Shown here: piece by piece, positions 55,001 through 64,000 of the stretch
Layout of the letters: each line of letters starts with the position of its first letter
How positions within the stretch are numbered: position 1 is the stretch's first letter
NCBI RefSeq assembly: GCF_030994125.1
Contig: NZ_CP099917.1
Location: 2,648,501 to 2,712,500 of the forward strand
Length of the DNA: 64,000 nucleotides
DNA from: Pseudoalteromonas xiamenensis
GTDB lineage: Bacteria; Pseudomonadota; Gammaproteobacteria; Enterobacterales; Alteromonadaceae
Direction: 5' to 3'
Position numbers and translations under genes: made by a program
Notes under the pieces: generated by a model
Told to the model about the DNA's origin: nothing
Seen by the model: only the letters and a program-made list of their open reading frames with translations
The model's database searches: none

Positions 55001-58000
55001 TGCGTTATCGATTAATGCCAGTGCGTTTAGCGGTGACACGTTAAACATTAGCGCAACGGATCTTAACGGTAATGATACTTTTGTTGGTGGAAGTGGTGCG
55101 GATACTTTACGCCCAGGCGGTGGAGCAGACTCCTTAACGGGTAATGGTGGCAACGACAACTTTATTGGTAGCGCGAGCAATTTAAATGGCGATACCATCA
55201 CGGATTTGGCAATCGGCGATACTATCACAGTGACAGGTGTTACTGGATTATCAACCAGTAACGTCCGATTCAACGGCACTAGCACGTTGGAAGTGGATAC
55301 CAATGCGACGGACTTTAGCTCAGCTGAAATTTCACTGTCGCTGACGAACTCTCCGGGCAGCACCTTGGACTTCACGGTGGCAGACAGTGGCAGTGATACA
55401 CTAATTACCCTGATTGCTAAAAATGAAAAACCGACTTTCAGTAATTTAAATGGTGCGTCTACCTTCACTGAAGGTGGCTCCGCAGTGGTTATTGATTCAG
55501 ATGTTGTGGTTTCCGACACTGAACTTGATGCACTGAACGCGAGTAATGGAAATTACAACAATGCGTCGTTAACCATAGTGCGTAGTGGCGGGGCAAATTC
55601 AGACGATGTCTTTGGTAACTCAGGGTTGTTATCAACACTTACTGAAAGTGGCACGTTTAGCTACAACAGCACTGAAGTGGGTACCGTGACAACAAATTCG
55701 GCTGGTACCCTAAAGTTAACCTTTAATAGCAACGCAACGTCAGCGTTAGTTGATAATGTGCTGCAAACGATCACTTATTCGAACGCGTCCGAAAATCCAA
55801 GTACAAGTGTAACGCTTAACTATACCTTTAATGATGGCACGTCAGATAGTACGGGCACCAATCAGGCCTCAGTGACGATAACGCCTGTAAACGATGCGCC
55901 TACAGATATTAGTTTAGCTAATAGCTCAGTAGATCAATCTGATACTGCGGCTAATTATAATATCGGGGCGCTCTCAACCACGGACGTTGATGATAGTAGC
56001 TTTACGTATACGCTCACTACAGGCTCAAGTGCTAACGGTTCATGTACAGCAAGTACAGGCAATGGTAGTTTCCAAATTAATGGTAGTAACTTAGAGGCCA
56101 ATGCAGCACTCTCAGCGGGTAGTTATATCGTCTGTATTCAAACAGATGATGGTGATACAACGTTCCAAAAATCGTTTACGATCACGGTTAACGATAACGT
56201 AGCGCCTAGTGCGCCGTCTACACCAGACCTAGATGCGGCTTCCGATAGTGGTACATCGAGTACCGATAATATAACTAACGATACAACCCCAACGTTCAGT
56301 GGTACTGCCGAGGCGGGTGCGACGGTTGAACTCTATAGTTCTTTGGCTGGCGCGAGCGCTATTGGCTCAGCAACTGTGTCGGGAAGCGGAAATTGGCAAA
56401 TCACAAGCAGCGTCCTGAGTGAAGGGACACACACGATTACAGCGAAAGCCAAAGACAGTAGCAATAACGTCAGTTCAGCGTCGGCGGGGCTTAGTGTTGT
56501 AATTGACACAACAGTACCTTCGATTCCAGCTATTACTACACCAATAGAGGTTGACGATAAGGTTAACGCATCGGAAGATGATACCGTACTTATTGAGGGT
56601 TCCGGTGCTGAGTCTGGTGCAACGGTTACGGTGAAGATTAGTGATTCGGGTTCTGGAGAAGTAAGCACCACAACGACAGCGGATGGCTCGGGTAATTGGA
56701 CATTAACGGGCAAAGAATTGAATGTGAGTACGTTCAATAATGGCGATCTTACCGTTACTGCATCGCAAAGTGATACTGCGGGTAATAGTTCTAGTGCAGC
56801 GACTAAAACAATTGCGCTTGATAATGTGGCTCCAACAGGGCACAGCGTCAACATCGACCAATCATCAATAACAAAAACAAATGAAGCTGCGCTGAGTTTT
56901 ACGTTCGCTAGCGCAGAAATAGGTACAACGTTTACATATAAATTAAAAGACGGTACATCAACGATTTCGAGTTCGAGTAGCCAAACGATCACCAGTGCAA
57001 CGCAGCAAGTGACCGGTATCGATGTCACGAATTTGAATGAAGGGACATTAACCCTAGAAGTAATCGTGACGGATAGTTTCGGTAACGACGCTACGCTCGT
57101 TTCAGATACGGTAAATAAAAGCTACATTGTTGCACCGACAGCGGTAAATGACTCGTTTAGCACCAACGAAGATACAGCTAAGCAGTTTGACTTATTAGCG
57201 AATGATTCTGACGCAAATGGCGATATGGTCGCTTCGTCAGCGGCACTCAAAACGCAACCTACAAAAGGCTCTATTAGCATTAGCAGTGGTGTAATCACCT
57301 ATACGCCGAACAAAGATGTAAATGGTTCCGACTCCTTTACTTACACGGTAAAAGATGCACTTTCGCAAGAGTCTAATGTTGCAACGGTTAGCATTACTAT
57401 CACCGCCGTTAACGACGTGCCTACTGCAAAAGACTTGGTCATTAACACGGATGAAGACACACCTAGTGCTGCCTTAAATGTGCGCAGTGAAGCAACCGAT
57501 GTAGAAGACACAAATCCAACAGGAGACCTAACGATAGTCACTCAGCCGACTAAAGGAAGTGTGGCGATTGACCAACAAAACGGCACCTTTGTATACACGC
57601 CAAATGCCAACACCAATGGCCCAGATAGCTTTACCTACAATATTAAAGACAGTGAAGGTGGTGTGTCTTTGAACGCGAAGGTGGATGTCAATGTCGGTGC
57701 CATCAATGATGCGCCAGTAGCCAATGCCGATAACAAAACCTTTGATGAAGACACCAGTACCACCTTGGATATTTTGAGCAATGATACTGATGTTGAAGAC
57801 AGTGCATTTAACAACAGCAGCATAACGTTGCAAGATGTAGGGCAAGGTGCCGGTGTATATAGCTTTGCAACCGTCACGATTGCAAGCGATGGCACACTGA
57901 ATATCGTGCCAAAAGCAAACGTAAATGGGCAACATACGTTTACCTACTCGCTAAAAGACAGTGGCAGTGCAACATCGAACGCGGCAACCGTCACGTTGAA

Positions 58001-61000
58001 CATTACACCGATTAACGATGCCCCTGTCGCCGTTGATAACCAGGCGCAATTGCTGGAAGATGGCTCTTTCGAAGTCAACGTGTTGGGTAATGATACCGAT
58101 GTTGATACGGGCGATAGCTTTAATTTGAGCTCGCTGACCGTCGTCAAAGCCCCTTCGCAGGGTAGTACGCAAGTGACTCAAACCGGAGCCATTGTCTATA
58201 CGCCGAATAAAGACAGCAATGGAACGGATACCTTCACTTATACTGTGGAAGACAGTCATGGGGCTGTTTCCAATGAAGCAACGGTCACCATGACCGTAAC
58301 GGCCGTAAATGATGCGCCGTTGGCAACAGGGCAGTCCCTCACGGTTAATGAAGACAACACTTTATTGATTACGTTAGCTGCGTCTGACATTGATAAAGAT
58401 CCCCTCACTTATAGCATCGTTACAAGTACCCAAAATGGTTCACTGACAAAACAAAGTGATACGACTTGGTTATACTCACCATCCGCGAATTATAGTGGTG
58501 CAGATAGTTTCGTCTTCAAGGCAAGTGATGGCACGGTTGACTCTAACCAAGCTACGGTCAATCTTACGATAAATGCGGTGAATGATAGCCCAGTTGCGAA
58601 TTCTGATTCGGTCAGCGTGGATGAAGATACAACGCTGAATGTGACGTTAAGTGGCACTGATATTGAGGGAAGTTCGCTGACCTATAAAATCGGCACGTCA
58701 CCGAGCCACGGTAGCGCAACAATTTCTTCAGGCACGCTAACGTATATACCAGAAGCGAATTTCAGTGGAACGGACAGTCTAACCGTCGTAGCCAATGACG
58801 GCGAGTTGGATTCATCTCCAGCAACGATTCAAATTACTGTAAATGCAATTAATGACGCGCCAACTATAACGGGTACGCCTTCAGTAACGGTAAATGAAGA
58901 TTCAGCTTATCAGTTTACGCCAAGTGCTTCTGATATCGATAAAGACACACTGACCTTCTCAATTACAAACAAGCCAAATTGGTTAAACTTTGACTCAGGG
59001 ACAGGTACGTTAAGTGGTACGCCGTTAAATGAACAGGTAGGAAGTTATACGGGGATAGTCATTTCCGTTAGTGACGGCCAAGCCACCACTTCTTTACCCG
59101 CGTTTACTTTGACAGTCAATAATGTCAACGACGCGCCTGTTATTAGCGGTGTGCCAGCGACCACGGTGAAGCAGGACAACAACTATTCGTTTACACCTAC
59201 AGCAAGCGATGTTGATTCTCCGAAATTGGTGTTCTCTATCGCGAATAAACCAGCTTGGGCGAGCTTTGACTCGAATTCTGGTACTTTGGCTGGTACGCCA
59301 ACGAGAGACGATATTGGTACTTACAATGGTATTGTTATCTCCGTGAGCGATGGGCCTTTATCAGCCTCGTTACCGAGTTTTGCTGTTCAAGTGCTTCCTG
59401 TGAATTCCGCTCCTATCGCGAAAGATATGCAGATAGCCCTGAAAGAAGATGGGACAACCAGCTTTGTAGCTTTAGTGAGCGATATTGATAAAGATCCACT
59501 CGGTGTGCAGATTGTCTCGCAGCCGTCCAATGGTCAAGTGAGAGTCCAAGGCACAACGGTTACCTACACACCTAACGTGAATTTCAACGGAATAGACACG
59601 TTTAGTTATCTTGCAAGCGATGGAAAACTAACCTCGAATACCGCAGTTGTAGGGGTGTCGGTTAGTGCCGTCAACGATGCACCTGTGGCGAATGATGATC
59701 AATTCAATTTTTCTATTAATGCGGATAACCGATACACCCTTGATGTTCTGGCAAATGACTCGGACGTGGATGGCGATACGCTGACCATTATTGGTGCAAA
59801 ATCTTCGCTTGGCAGCGTTGCTATCGTCAATGGTGCACTTGAACTACAAACTTCAGGTGTCATTAATGGCCCGATTTCCTTAAGTTATCTCATTGAAGAC
59901 AAGGCGAAAGCAAGAGCAAAAGCAAACGTTTCATTGCAATTAAACTCATCAAACAGTGGTGGACCCACGATTACTGCGCCAGCAGACTTAACCGTCAGAG
60001 CGACAGGACTCTTTACCAAAGTTGACTTAGGGGTAGCGACGGCATTTGATGCAAGTGGTTTACCTCTGCCTGTTTCGCTGGTGGAGGGTAAAACGATATT
60101 CCCACCAGGAAGCCATTTAGTATACTGGCAAGTAACGGACAGCCAAGGTAGAACTGAATTTGCAACTCAAACCGTACGTGTGGAGCCATTAATCTCTATA
60201 AGCAAAAACAGCACGGTTGTTGAAGATAGTCAAAACAGTTTCAGTGTTTTTCTTAATGGTACATCTCCAAGTTACCCTGTAGAAGTTGCCTATTCAGTTT
60301 CAGGAACTGCGACGTCAGCGGATCACAGCTTAACGGATGGCGTGGTGGTCATCGACTCAGGCACGCAAGCAACAGTTAATTACGATGTGTTTGCTGATGA
60401 GATCGTTGAGGGCACTGAAACCATCGAAGTAACACTCAGTTCCGGGTTGAACCTTGGTGCGAAGTCTTCAACTCGTATCGATATTGTCGAGCAAAATGTC
60501 GCGCCAGCGTTATCACTTAGTGTTAAGCAAAATGGTGAAGAGCGTAATTTAGTCACTCAACAAGGTGGCGAGGTTTCACTGGTTGCCAATGTGGTGGATG
60601 TGAATCCTAATGACGAGGTTAAATTAGAATGGGTTGTAAAAAATGCCCCATTCGTCAATCAAAGTGGTGACCCTCTTCAATTTGTCTTTGACCCGATTAA
60701 CACTGCACCGGGTATTTACCAAATAGATGCAATTGCCAGTGACAATGGGTCGCCTTCGTTGACGAGCAAGAAATCGAGCTTCATTGAAGTCATCGAATCT
60801 TTGCCTCAACTTGGCGATCAAGATTCGGATGGTGACTTAATACCTGATTCTCAAGAAGGTGTAAAAGACAGTGATGGAGACGGTATTCCTGATTATCTCG
60901 ATGCAATTGAAGATTGTAACGTGATTCAGCAACGTGTAACGGATCCAAACCAATTCCTTACAGAGGGGTCTCCAGGCGTATGTCTCAGAAAAGGTGCAAA

Positions 61001-62669
61001 TGTACCTCAGAACCAGTCAGGTGGCGTGGAATTATTTAATTCCGAACTCGCTCAAGATCAAGCAGCTCAAAACGTTGGTGGTATCTTTGACTTCATTGCG
61101 AATGGCTTGCCAAATGCGGGGGATGTCTATGACATCGTATTACCGCAGCGTGAACCTATTCCCATGAACCCAGCATACCGTAAATTACGAGGCGGCCAGT
61201 GGGGAGACTTCGTTACAGATGGCCAAAACCAGATTTATTCTGCTTTGGGAGAAAAAGGATATTGCCCACCACCAGGTGACTCTTCATGGCAAGTGGGATT
61301 AACACCAGGCCATTGGTGTGTGCAGTTAAGTATTCAAGACGGCGGACCTAACGACGACGATGGTGTCGCAAACGGAACTATTGTTGATCCAGGCGGTATT
61401 GCGGTTATGAATAACGGCAATGCATTCCCTGTGGTGACGGCTGATTCAGCGTCAACTCGGCAAGGCGTTGCTGTGGTCATTGATGTGTTAACAAATGACA
61501 CCGACGAAGACAACGATGCGCTGACGATAACCAGTGCCGACGTTGACTTTGGTGTAGTTGAAATTGTGGATAATAAAGTACGCTACACACCACCAACGAA
61601 CCTGCTAGGTACAGCGACCATTTTGTATGGCATTAGCGATAATCGTGGAGGCACGGCAAGTGGGGAAGTTAAAGTTGAAATTAAACTGAATAATCCGCCA
61701 ACCACTCAACCAGATAGCGCCGAAGTAAACATTGGACAGACCGCAATTGTCGATGTACTTGTGAACGACTCCGATCTTGAAGGCGATGCGTTAATATTAA
61801 TGGACGCAATTGCTCAACAAGGAAATGTGAGTGTCACGGAAGATCAAAAAATCAAATATGTACCTAACGGAAGCTTTACTGGCATCGATACAATTACATA
61901 TTACGTGCAGGATGAGCTGGGTGCGGCATCAAGTGGGACATTAACCATGACCGTAAACGCGGAGAATACCAACGTGAACAACCATGTGGAAAGCAAGTCA
62001 TCAGGTAGTACATCTATTTGGATGTTAGTAATCGGTGGATTGTTTGGCCTGCTCCGACGCATTCGCCATAAAGGATTTTTCCTTGTGCCAATTGTTGTAA
62101 GCACGTTAGGCTTACTGCAAAGCCCACAAGGCTATGCTGCGCAGAATTGGATGCTTGGAGGGGGATTAACCACCGCTAAAGCGACCGGTATTTCTTACCC
62201 GAGTAACTGGCAAGGTCAATCATCGCAAGTCGATGACTCTGCGACCGGTTACTATCTCAGTGCAGGTTACACCTTTATGGAAAACTGGGTTGCTATTTTC
62301 CAATATGAAGATTTAGGAACTGCTTCTAATAACTTCATTTTGCCAGCTTCTTCTGGTGAAGATGGGCTTTATGCTGCGCCTGTTTTAGGGAAGTCGGCTT
62401 CGCTTGTAGTACGGTATTCACTGCCTTTGAGCACTGATTTTTCCGTTGATGTGGCGGCAGGTGTGCAAAAATGGGAAACCGATATTAAGGCGACCATTAA
62501 TGGTGGAAATAAGCTTACAAAGTCTTTTGATGGCACCGATCCACTGGTGAGCATTGGTGGTAACTACAAGGTGTCTGAACATACGTCAATCAGAGCGCAA
62601 TTTCAGTTTGAGCAACGTGAACGGAACGATGTCAATACACTTATGCTTGGTGTAGAACGTCGCTTTTAA
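52092..62669 (+). CDS. Giant multi-repeat surface protein with internal sorting signal and C-terminal beta-barrel
   Basis: 3525 residues. In order: Sec signal peptide (1-about 28, AMA|A); an N-terminal beta domain to about 195; a cadherin/Ig-like module; a repeat block (about 418-920); RTX-type Ca-binding GGSGADTLRPGGGADSL (about 998-1015); further Ig/cadherin modules; tandem-95/VCBS-like repeats (about 1680-2620) with recurring VNDAP...DEDT; an HYR domain (about 2625-2698); Calx-beta (about 2701-2800); TSP3-like DSDGDLIPD (about 2912-2935); two more tandem-95 repeats; a hydrophobic stretch plus basic tail IWMLVIGGLFGLLRRIRHK (about 3309-3327); a signal-like FFLVPIVVSTLGLL...GYAA (about 3329-3350); and a barrel to 3525 ending in Phe. 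Probably a calcium-dependent adhesin. AGGA precedes the ATG. Confidence 0.85.
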   Translation: MKLNKITGILTKVFVANIALTYSNAMAATINYSTKSDISGQANLSHTDGFTYVLDAGYSGDSYTSQSDMQIINSVGAFSNNMVLGSVSDVQLDRAYKFYTSNNSNNFSLDSFIIYAKNSTNTSSYELTIVGNDDSGTEFSETISVPSFGSPGQTFSKSYPGDFSDARWQNVDEVQFHFKNTATNDYDTQFAIHTIVTGPAVAANTAPVVDLDSTSGSDDNTISFSEGGGAVNVASNAAVTDADGDTIKTITVSLTNDQDGASEGLSVSAAAQDALDGVSGSSAKSLQDTISITSATATAAQVATFLQAITYNNTASTPNTTARTVTVVINDGTASSTSRTSTISVSDVNAASSTAASFNTTTGTNLSPAIIFGSGDETLTIASTSHITGSTANGGAGTDTLSVPTGADLTGFTSLTNFETLTPDSGASITLSETQHEAFTTINGSGTNQFTISSADGNGILSGDADIETYVLNAALTFTLGSASQNVTGGSSAITVKTGAVTASGTLTGSSSSDTLQLATGASIAGATISAFETLSLDSGASVTMTEAQHDSFSTISGAGTEQITISTATDGFTAASNIETYVLGAANTVTLSNTGQSITGSSGNDTVNAGSLSITGTYNGASGTDTLSLSTGADISGATIVNFNNLTLASGASVTMKANQPAKFAGTITAAGNETITITGDGDFTTLSNIETFTVNDQSTNARTITLGSAGTSVTATSSTDAITFNVGSLTYTGTLTGESSVADTVTLSSSANIASATLNNITNLTLASGANVSMTTSQHSAFSGTVTAAGSETINISGDGSLTTFSNVENYSVDDDSTNSRTITVSSTVSVTAGSSTDAVTFALGGASYSGTLVGEASVADTVTVSDGADVSGGSFFNIGTLSLLSGASVAIDSANLSDFSAFTGSGGSETLKLMDGGTFDFSSETVSAIETVAIGTNSAFTITLKDNFNSDGQAVAITNTTGSAITNALSINASAFSGDTLNISATDLNGNDTFVGGSGADTLRPGGGADSLTGNGGNDNFIGSASNLNGDTITDLAIGDTITVTGVTGLSTSNVRFNGTSTLEVDTNATDFSSAEISLSLTNSPGSTLDFTVADSGSDTLITLIAKNEKPTFSNLNGASTFTEGGSAVVIDSDVVVSDTELDALNASNGNYNNASLTIVRSGGANSDDVFGNSGLLSTLTESGTFSYNSTEVGTVTTNSAGTLKLTFNSNATSALVDNVLQTITYSNASENPSTSVTLNYTFNDGTSDSTGTNQASVTITPVNDAPTDISLANSSVDQSDTAANYNIGALSTTDVDDSSFTYTLTTGSSANGSCTASTGNGSFQINGSNLEANAALSAGSYIVCIQTDDGDTTFQKSFTITVNDNVAPSAPSTPDLDAASDSGTSSTDNITNDTTPTFSGTAEAGATVELYSSLAGASAIGSATVSGSGNWQITSSVLSEGTHTITAKAKDSSNNVSSASAGLSVVIDTTVPSIPAITTPIEVDDKVNASEDDTVLIEGSGAESGATVTVKISDSGSGEVSTTTTADGSGNWTLTGKELNVSTFNNGDLTVTASQSDTAGNSSSAATKTIALDNVAPTGHSVNIDQSSITKTNEAALSFTFASAEIGTTFTYKLKDGTSTISSSSSQTITSATQQVTGIDVTNLNEGTLTLEVIVTDSFGNDATLVSDTVNKSYIVAPTAVNDSFSTNEDTAKQFDLLANDSDANGDMVASSAALKTQPTKGSISISSGVITYTPNKDVNGSDSFTYTVKDALSQESNVATVSITITAVNDVPTAKDLVINTDEDTPSAALNVRSEATDVEDTNPTGDLTIVTQPTKGSVAIDQQNGTFVYTPNANTNGPDSFTYNIKDSEGGVSLNAKVDVNVGAINDAPVANADNKTFDEDTSTTLDILSNDTDVEDSAFNNSSITLQDVGQGAGVYSFATVTIASDGTLNIVPKANVNGQHTFTYSLKDSGSATSNAATVTLNITPINDAPVAVDNQAQLLEDGSFEVNVLGNDTDVDTGDSFNLSSLTVVKAPSQGSTQVTQTGAIVYTPNKDSNGTDTFTYTVEDSHGAVSNEATVTMTVTAVNDAPLATGQSLTVNEDNTLLITLAASDIDKDPLTYSIVTSTQNGSLTKQSDTTWLYSPSANYSGADSFVFKASDGTVDSNQATVNLTINAVNDSPVANSDSVSVDEDTTLNVTLSGTDIEGSSLTYKIGTSPSHGSATISSGTLTYIPEANFSGTDSLTVVANDGELDSSPATIQITVNAINDAPTITGTPSVTVNEDSAYQFTPSASDIDKDTLTFSITNKPNWLNFDSGTGTLSGTPLNEQVGSYTGIVISVSDGQATTSLPAFTLTVNNVNDAPVISGVPATTVKQDNNYSFTPTASDVDSPKLVFSIANKPAWASFDSNSGTLAGTPTRDDIGTYNGIVISVSDGPLSASLPSFAVQVLPVNSAPIAKDMQIALKEDGTTSFVALVSDIDKDPLGVQIVSQPSNGQVRVQGTTVTYTPNVNFNGIDTFSYLASDGKLTSNTAVVGVSVSAVNDAPVANDDQFNFSINADNRYTLDVLANDSDVDGDTLTIIGAKSSLGSVAIVNGALELQTSGVINGPISLSYLIEDKAKARAKANVSLQLNSSNSGGPTITAPADLTVRATGLFTKVDLGVATAFDASGLPLPVSLVEGKTIFPPGSHLVYWQVTDSQGRTEFATQTVRVEPLISISKNSTVVEDSQNSFSVFLNGTSPSYPVEVAYSVSGTATSADHSLTDGVVVIDSGTQATVNYDVFADEIVEGTETIEVTLSSGLNLGAKSSTRIDIVEQNVAPALSLSVKQNGEERNLVTQQGGEVSLVANVVDVNPNDEVKLEWVVKNAPFVNQSGDPLQFVFDPINTAPGIYQIDAIASDNGSPSLTSKKSSFIEVIESLPQLGDQDSDGDLIPDSQEGVKDSDGDGIPDYLDAIEDCNVIQQRVTDPNQFLTEGSPGVCLRKGANVPQNQSGGVELFNSELAQDQAAQNVGGIFDFIANGLPNAGDVYDIVLPQREPIPMNPAYRKLRGGQWGDFVTDGQNQIYSALGEKGYCPPPGDSSWQVGLTPGHWCVQLSIQDGGPNDDDGVANGTIVDPGGIAVMNNGNAFPVVTADSASTRQGVAVVIDVLTNDTDEDNDALTITSADVDFGVVEIVDNKVRYTPPTNLLGTATILYGISDNRGGTASGEVKVEIKLNNPPTTQPDSAEVNIGQTAIVDVLVNDSDLEGDALILMDAIAQQGNVSVTEDQKIKYVPNGSFTGIDTITYYVQDELGAASSGTLTMTVNAENTNVNNHVESKSSGSTSIWMLVIGGLFGLLRRIRHKGFFLVPIVVSTLGLLQSPQGYAAQNWMLGGGLTTAKATGISYPSNWQGQSSQVDDSATGYYLSAGYTFMENWVAIFQYEDLGTASNNFILPASSGEDGLYAAPVLGKSASLVVRYSLPLSTDFSVDVAAGVQKWETDIKATINGGNKLTKSFDGTDPLVSIGGNYKVSEHTSIRAQFQFEQRERNDVNTLMLGVERRF
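53344..54850 (+). repeat. Ser/Thr-rich protein repeat block in the giant gene
   Basis: Successive copies share an FETL-like start, then SGASVTM, a QH pair and an SGAGTEQITI-like strand. Examples are ETLSLDSGASVTMTEAQHD, NLTLASGASVTMKANQPAKF and NLTLASGANVSMTTSQHSAF. The later copies form a longer unit of about 110 residues with SSTDAITF-type linkers. The pattern is a beta-solenoid-like series that I cannot match to a named domain. Confidence 0.7.
57133..59950 (+). repeat. Tandem-95/VCBS-like cadherin repeats in the giant gene
   Basis: About ten copies of a roughly 90-100-residue unit, each with an (A/V)NDAPVA-type start, an EDT motif, DVD/DID acidic pairs and GTDTFTYTV-like strands. The acidic pairs probably bind calcium between modules. 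Copies differ enough at DNA level that no long exact repeats are seen. Confidence 0.82.
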
Positions 62670-62694
62670 ACTGCATCATCACTCATTGATGCGA

Positions 62695-62725
62695 AAAGCC
62701 AGTGCCTGTCACTGGCTTTTTATTT
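62695..62725 (+). terminator. Terminator of the giant gene
   Basis: AAAAGCCAGTG / CACTGGCTTTT with a five-base loop, continuing into TTATTTT. It begins 26 bases after the stop codon. Confidence 0.92.
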
Positions 62726-63061
62726 TCAAACAACACCTATCACTGAGCCAACCGAGATCCTGTTAATGAATCGATTTTTTCCTGACCATTGCACAACGAA
62801 TCCACGTTGGCTTGCGAATATTCAAGGCTAAGGCCTACTGACTAAGTCCTTTTGTACATTGCAGATAATGAAATGGCCGATGAGCGTCACAATGGGGAAG
62901 TGGATATATGCTACAAAAAATCGTTGAGACTGATGACATCTTCACTGATATCTAAATAACACTAGTCGCAACGCATTAAAGGGTCGAAATTGAGAATGTG
63001 AGAAACTGAGGCGTTTTATAGAGGGACAGATTGAAAGAAAAACCTGTCCCGACGAGTAAAG
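62726..63061. other. Gene-free stretch between the giant gene and yicC
   Basis: No supported gene. The only structure is GGGACAG (63023-63029) with CTGTCCC (63044-63050), an inverted pair just past the yicC stop that may help end yicC transcripts. Two tiny reading frames (from 62766 and 62878) have no ribosome site and no recognisable product. Confidence 0.6.
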
Positions 63062-63922
63062 TTACTCAATGTTCTGGATCTGCTCTCTCATCTGTTCAAT
63101 TAACACTTTAAGCTCAACCGCAGCGTTAGTTATGTTGGTATTAATGGATTTTGATGCCAGCGTATTTGACTCGCGATTAAATTCTTGCATCATAAAATCT
63201 AAACGACGGCCACATGCGCCACCTTTTTTAAGGACTTTATTAGTTTCTTTCACGTGCGAGCGAAGTCTGTCTAACTCTTCTGCAACGTCTTGCTTTTGGG
63301 CAAGGTAGATCAACTCTTGCTCTAGTCGGCTTTCATCGATGTCCATTTTTAACTCATCTAGTCGCTGAGTGAGTTTGTCTCTTTGCCACTGATTAATTTC
63401 AGGGAGGTGAGTCTCTACCACGGCAACCTGCTCGAGAATTGAGTCAAGACGAGTTTGGATCATCTCTTCAAGATTTGCACCTTCGCTTGCTCGAGCTGCT
63501 TTAAAGTCTTCAACTAGTTGATCAAAACCGTTAAGTAATTCACTGTTTACTGAATCAAGATCAATCTCTTGTGCTTCCATTACACCCGGCCAGCGGAGAA
63601 TATCGACTGGATTAATGTCGCCGCCACTTAAATCTTTTACCCAGTTTGCGCTGGAAATAAGTTGTTTAGCTAACGTTTCATTGATAGTCAGTTCGCCAAC
63701 ATGGGCAGGGTTTGCGGTGAACTTTAAAAACACTTCCACTTTACCACGTTGCAATTGCAGACGCAGACGCTCACGGATCACGGGCTCGAGTCCTCTAAAT
63801 TGTTCTGGGGCTCGAATGAAAGTTTCAAGGTAACGTTGGTTTACAGAGCGGATTTCCCATACTCCAGTACCCCAATCACCTTTAACTTCGCGACGGGCAT
63901 AAGCGGTCATGCTATGGATCAT
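63062..63922 (-). CDS. yicC: YicC-family endoribonuclease
   Basis: 286 residues (E. coli 287). It begins MIHSMTAYAR and has EIRSVNQRYLE, the helical middle region, and the C-terminal CGRRLDFMMQEFNRESNTLASKS split as GGACGRRLDFMMQEFNRE and NTLASKS. E. coli YicC (YicC/YloC family) has RNase activity linked to sRNA decay. AGGAA precedes the ATG. It points the same way as gmk, with the accessory region between them. Confidence 0.95.
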   Translation of the reverse strand: MIHSMTAYARREVKGDWGTGVWEIRSVNQRYLETFIRAPEQFRGLEPVIRERLRLQLQRGKVEVFLKFTANPAHVGELTINETLAKQLISSANWVKDLSGGDINPVDILRWPGVMEAQEIDLDSVNSELLNGFDQLVEDFKAARASEGANLEEMIQTRLDSILEQVAVVETHLPEINQWQRDKLTQRLDELKMDIDESRLEQELIYLAQKQDVAEELDRLRSHVKETNKVLKKGGACGRRLDFMMQEFNRESNTLASKSINTNITNAAVELKVLIEQMREQIQNIE

Positions 63923-64000
63923 AAAAGTTCCTAATTAATATACATATCTAAACTATCGCATTATAGCCTAAACCGAGTTGTACTCCATAGGCAATGACAA

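Noticed and set aside
51250..62669. Prophage or phage-tail-like particle locus suggested by the collar protein
   Set aside because: No capsid, sheath, tube, baseplate, integrase or lysis genes in the window.
63023..63050. GGGACAG/CTGTCCC pair as a REP or transposon end
   Set aside because: Only one pair, no target duplication and no transposase nearby; it more likely belongs to the yicC 3' end.

Overview
The window reads as a stretch of gammaproteobacterial chromosome, most likely from a marine member of the Alteromonadales (Pseudoalteromonas-like). The assignment is inferred from gene content, from protein-level similarity to E. coli and from gene order. No rRNA or tRNA gene is present to settle it. 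Most of the window is a shuffled version of the E. coli 82-87 min region: glnA/typA, yihY-dtd-yiiD, ilvLGM(E)DA, hdfR/maoP, spoT-trmH-recG, gmk-rpoZ and yicC are all here.

Layout. 1-9.6 kb: glnA (cut by the left edge) with a sigma54/NtrC control region, divergent from typA, then yihY, a proline iminopeptidase, dtd, yiiD and small unknown genes. 9.7-12.1 kb: a small secreted protein, a LysR regulator and outer-membrane phospholipase A. 12.4-16.7 kb: a lysine operon (dapA, dapD, a divergent lysA-like decarboxylase, an AstE-like deacylase) behind a lysine riboswitch. 16.9-18.5 kb: two periplasmic proteins. 18.7-24.6 kb: the isoleucine/valine operon with leader peptide and attenuator. Its ilvE is reduced to a 178-bp remnant. 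24.6-33.3 kb: two periplasmic binding-protein-like genes, a methyltransferase, carbonic anhydrase, fructose-1,6-bisphosphatase, a large zinc metalloprotease and a two-receiver diguanylate cyclase. 33.4-36.2 kb: maoP/hdfR and a phosphate-type porin with a PhoB-like promoter. 36.2-46.2 kb: recG, trmH, asnC/asnA, a DUF342 (FapA-like) protein, ridA, spoT, rpoZ and gmk.

46.2-63.0 kb is the accessory part. About 17 kb lies between gmk and yicC, genes that are neighbours in many gammaproteobacteria. It holds an unknown protein, an AlkB-like dioxygenase, a PRMT-like methyltransferase paired with a two-domain formyltransferase, an unknown acidic protein, a phage-tail-collar (microcystin-dependent protein type) protein and a 3525-residue multi-repeat surface protein. 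That protein appears to carry a C-terminal sorting signal, then a second signal-peptide-like segment, then an outer-membrane beta-barrel, all in one reading frame.

The items most worth attention are this surface-protein and modification-enzyme island, the lysine-riboswitch operon with its unusual enzyme set, and the ilvE deletion scar inside an otherwise intact ilv operon.
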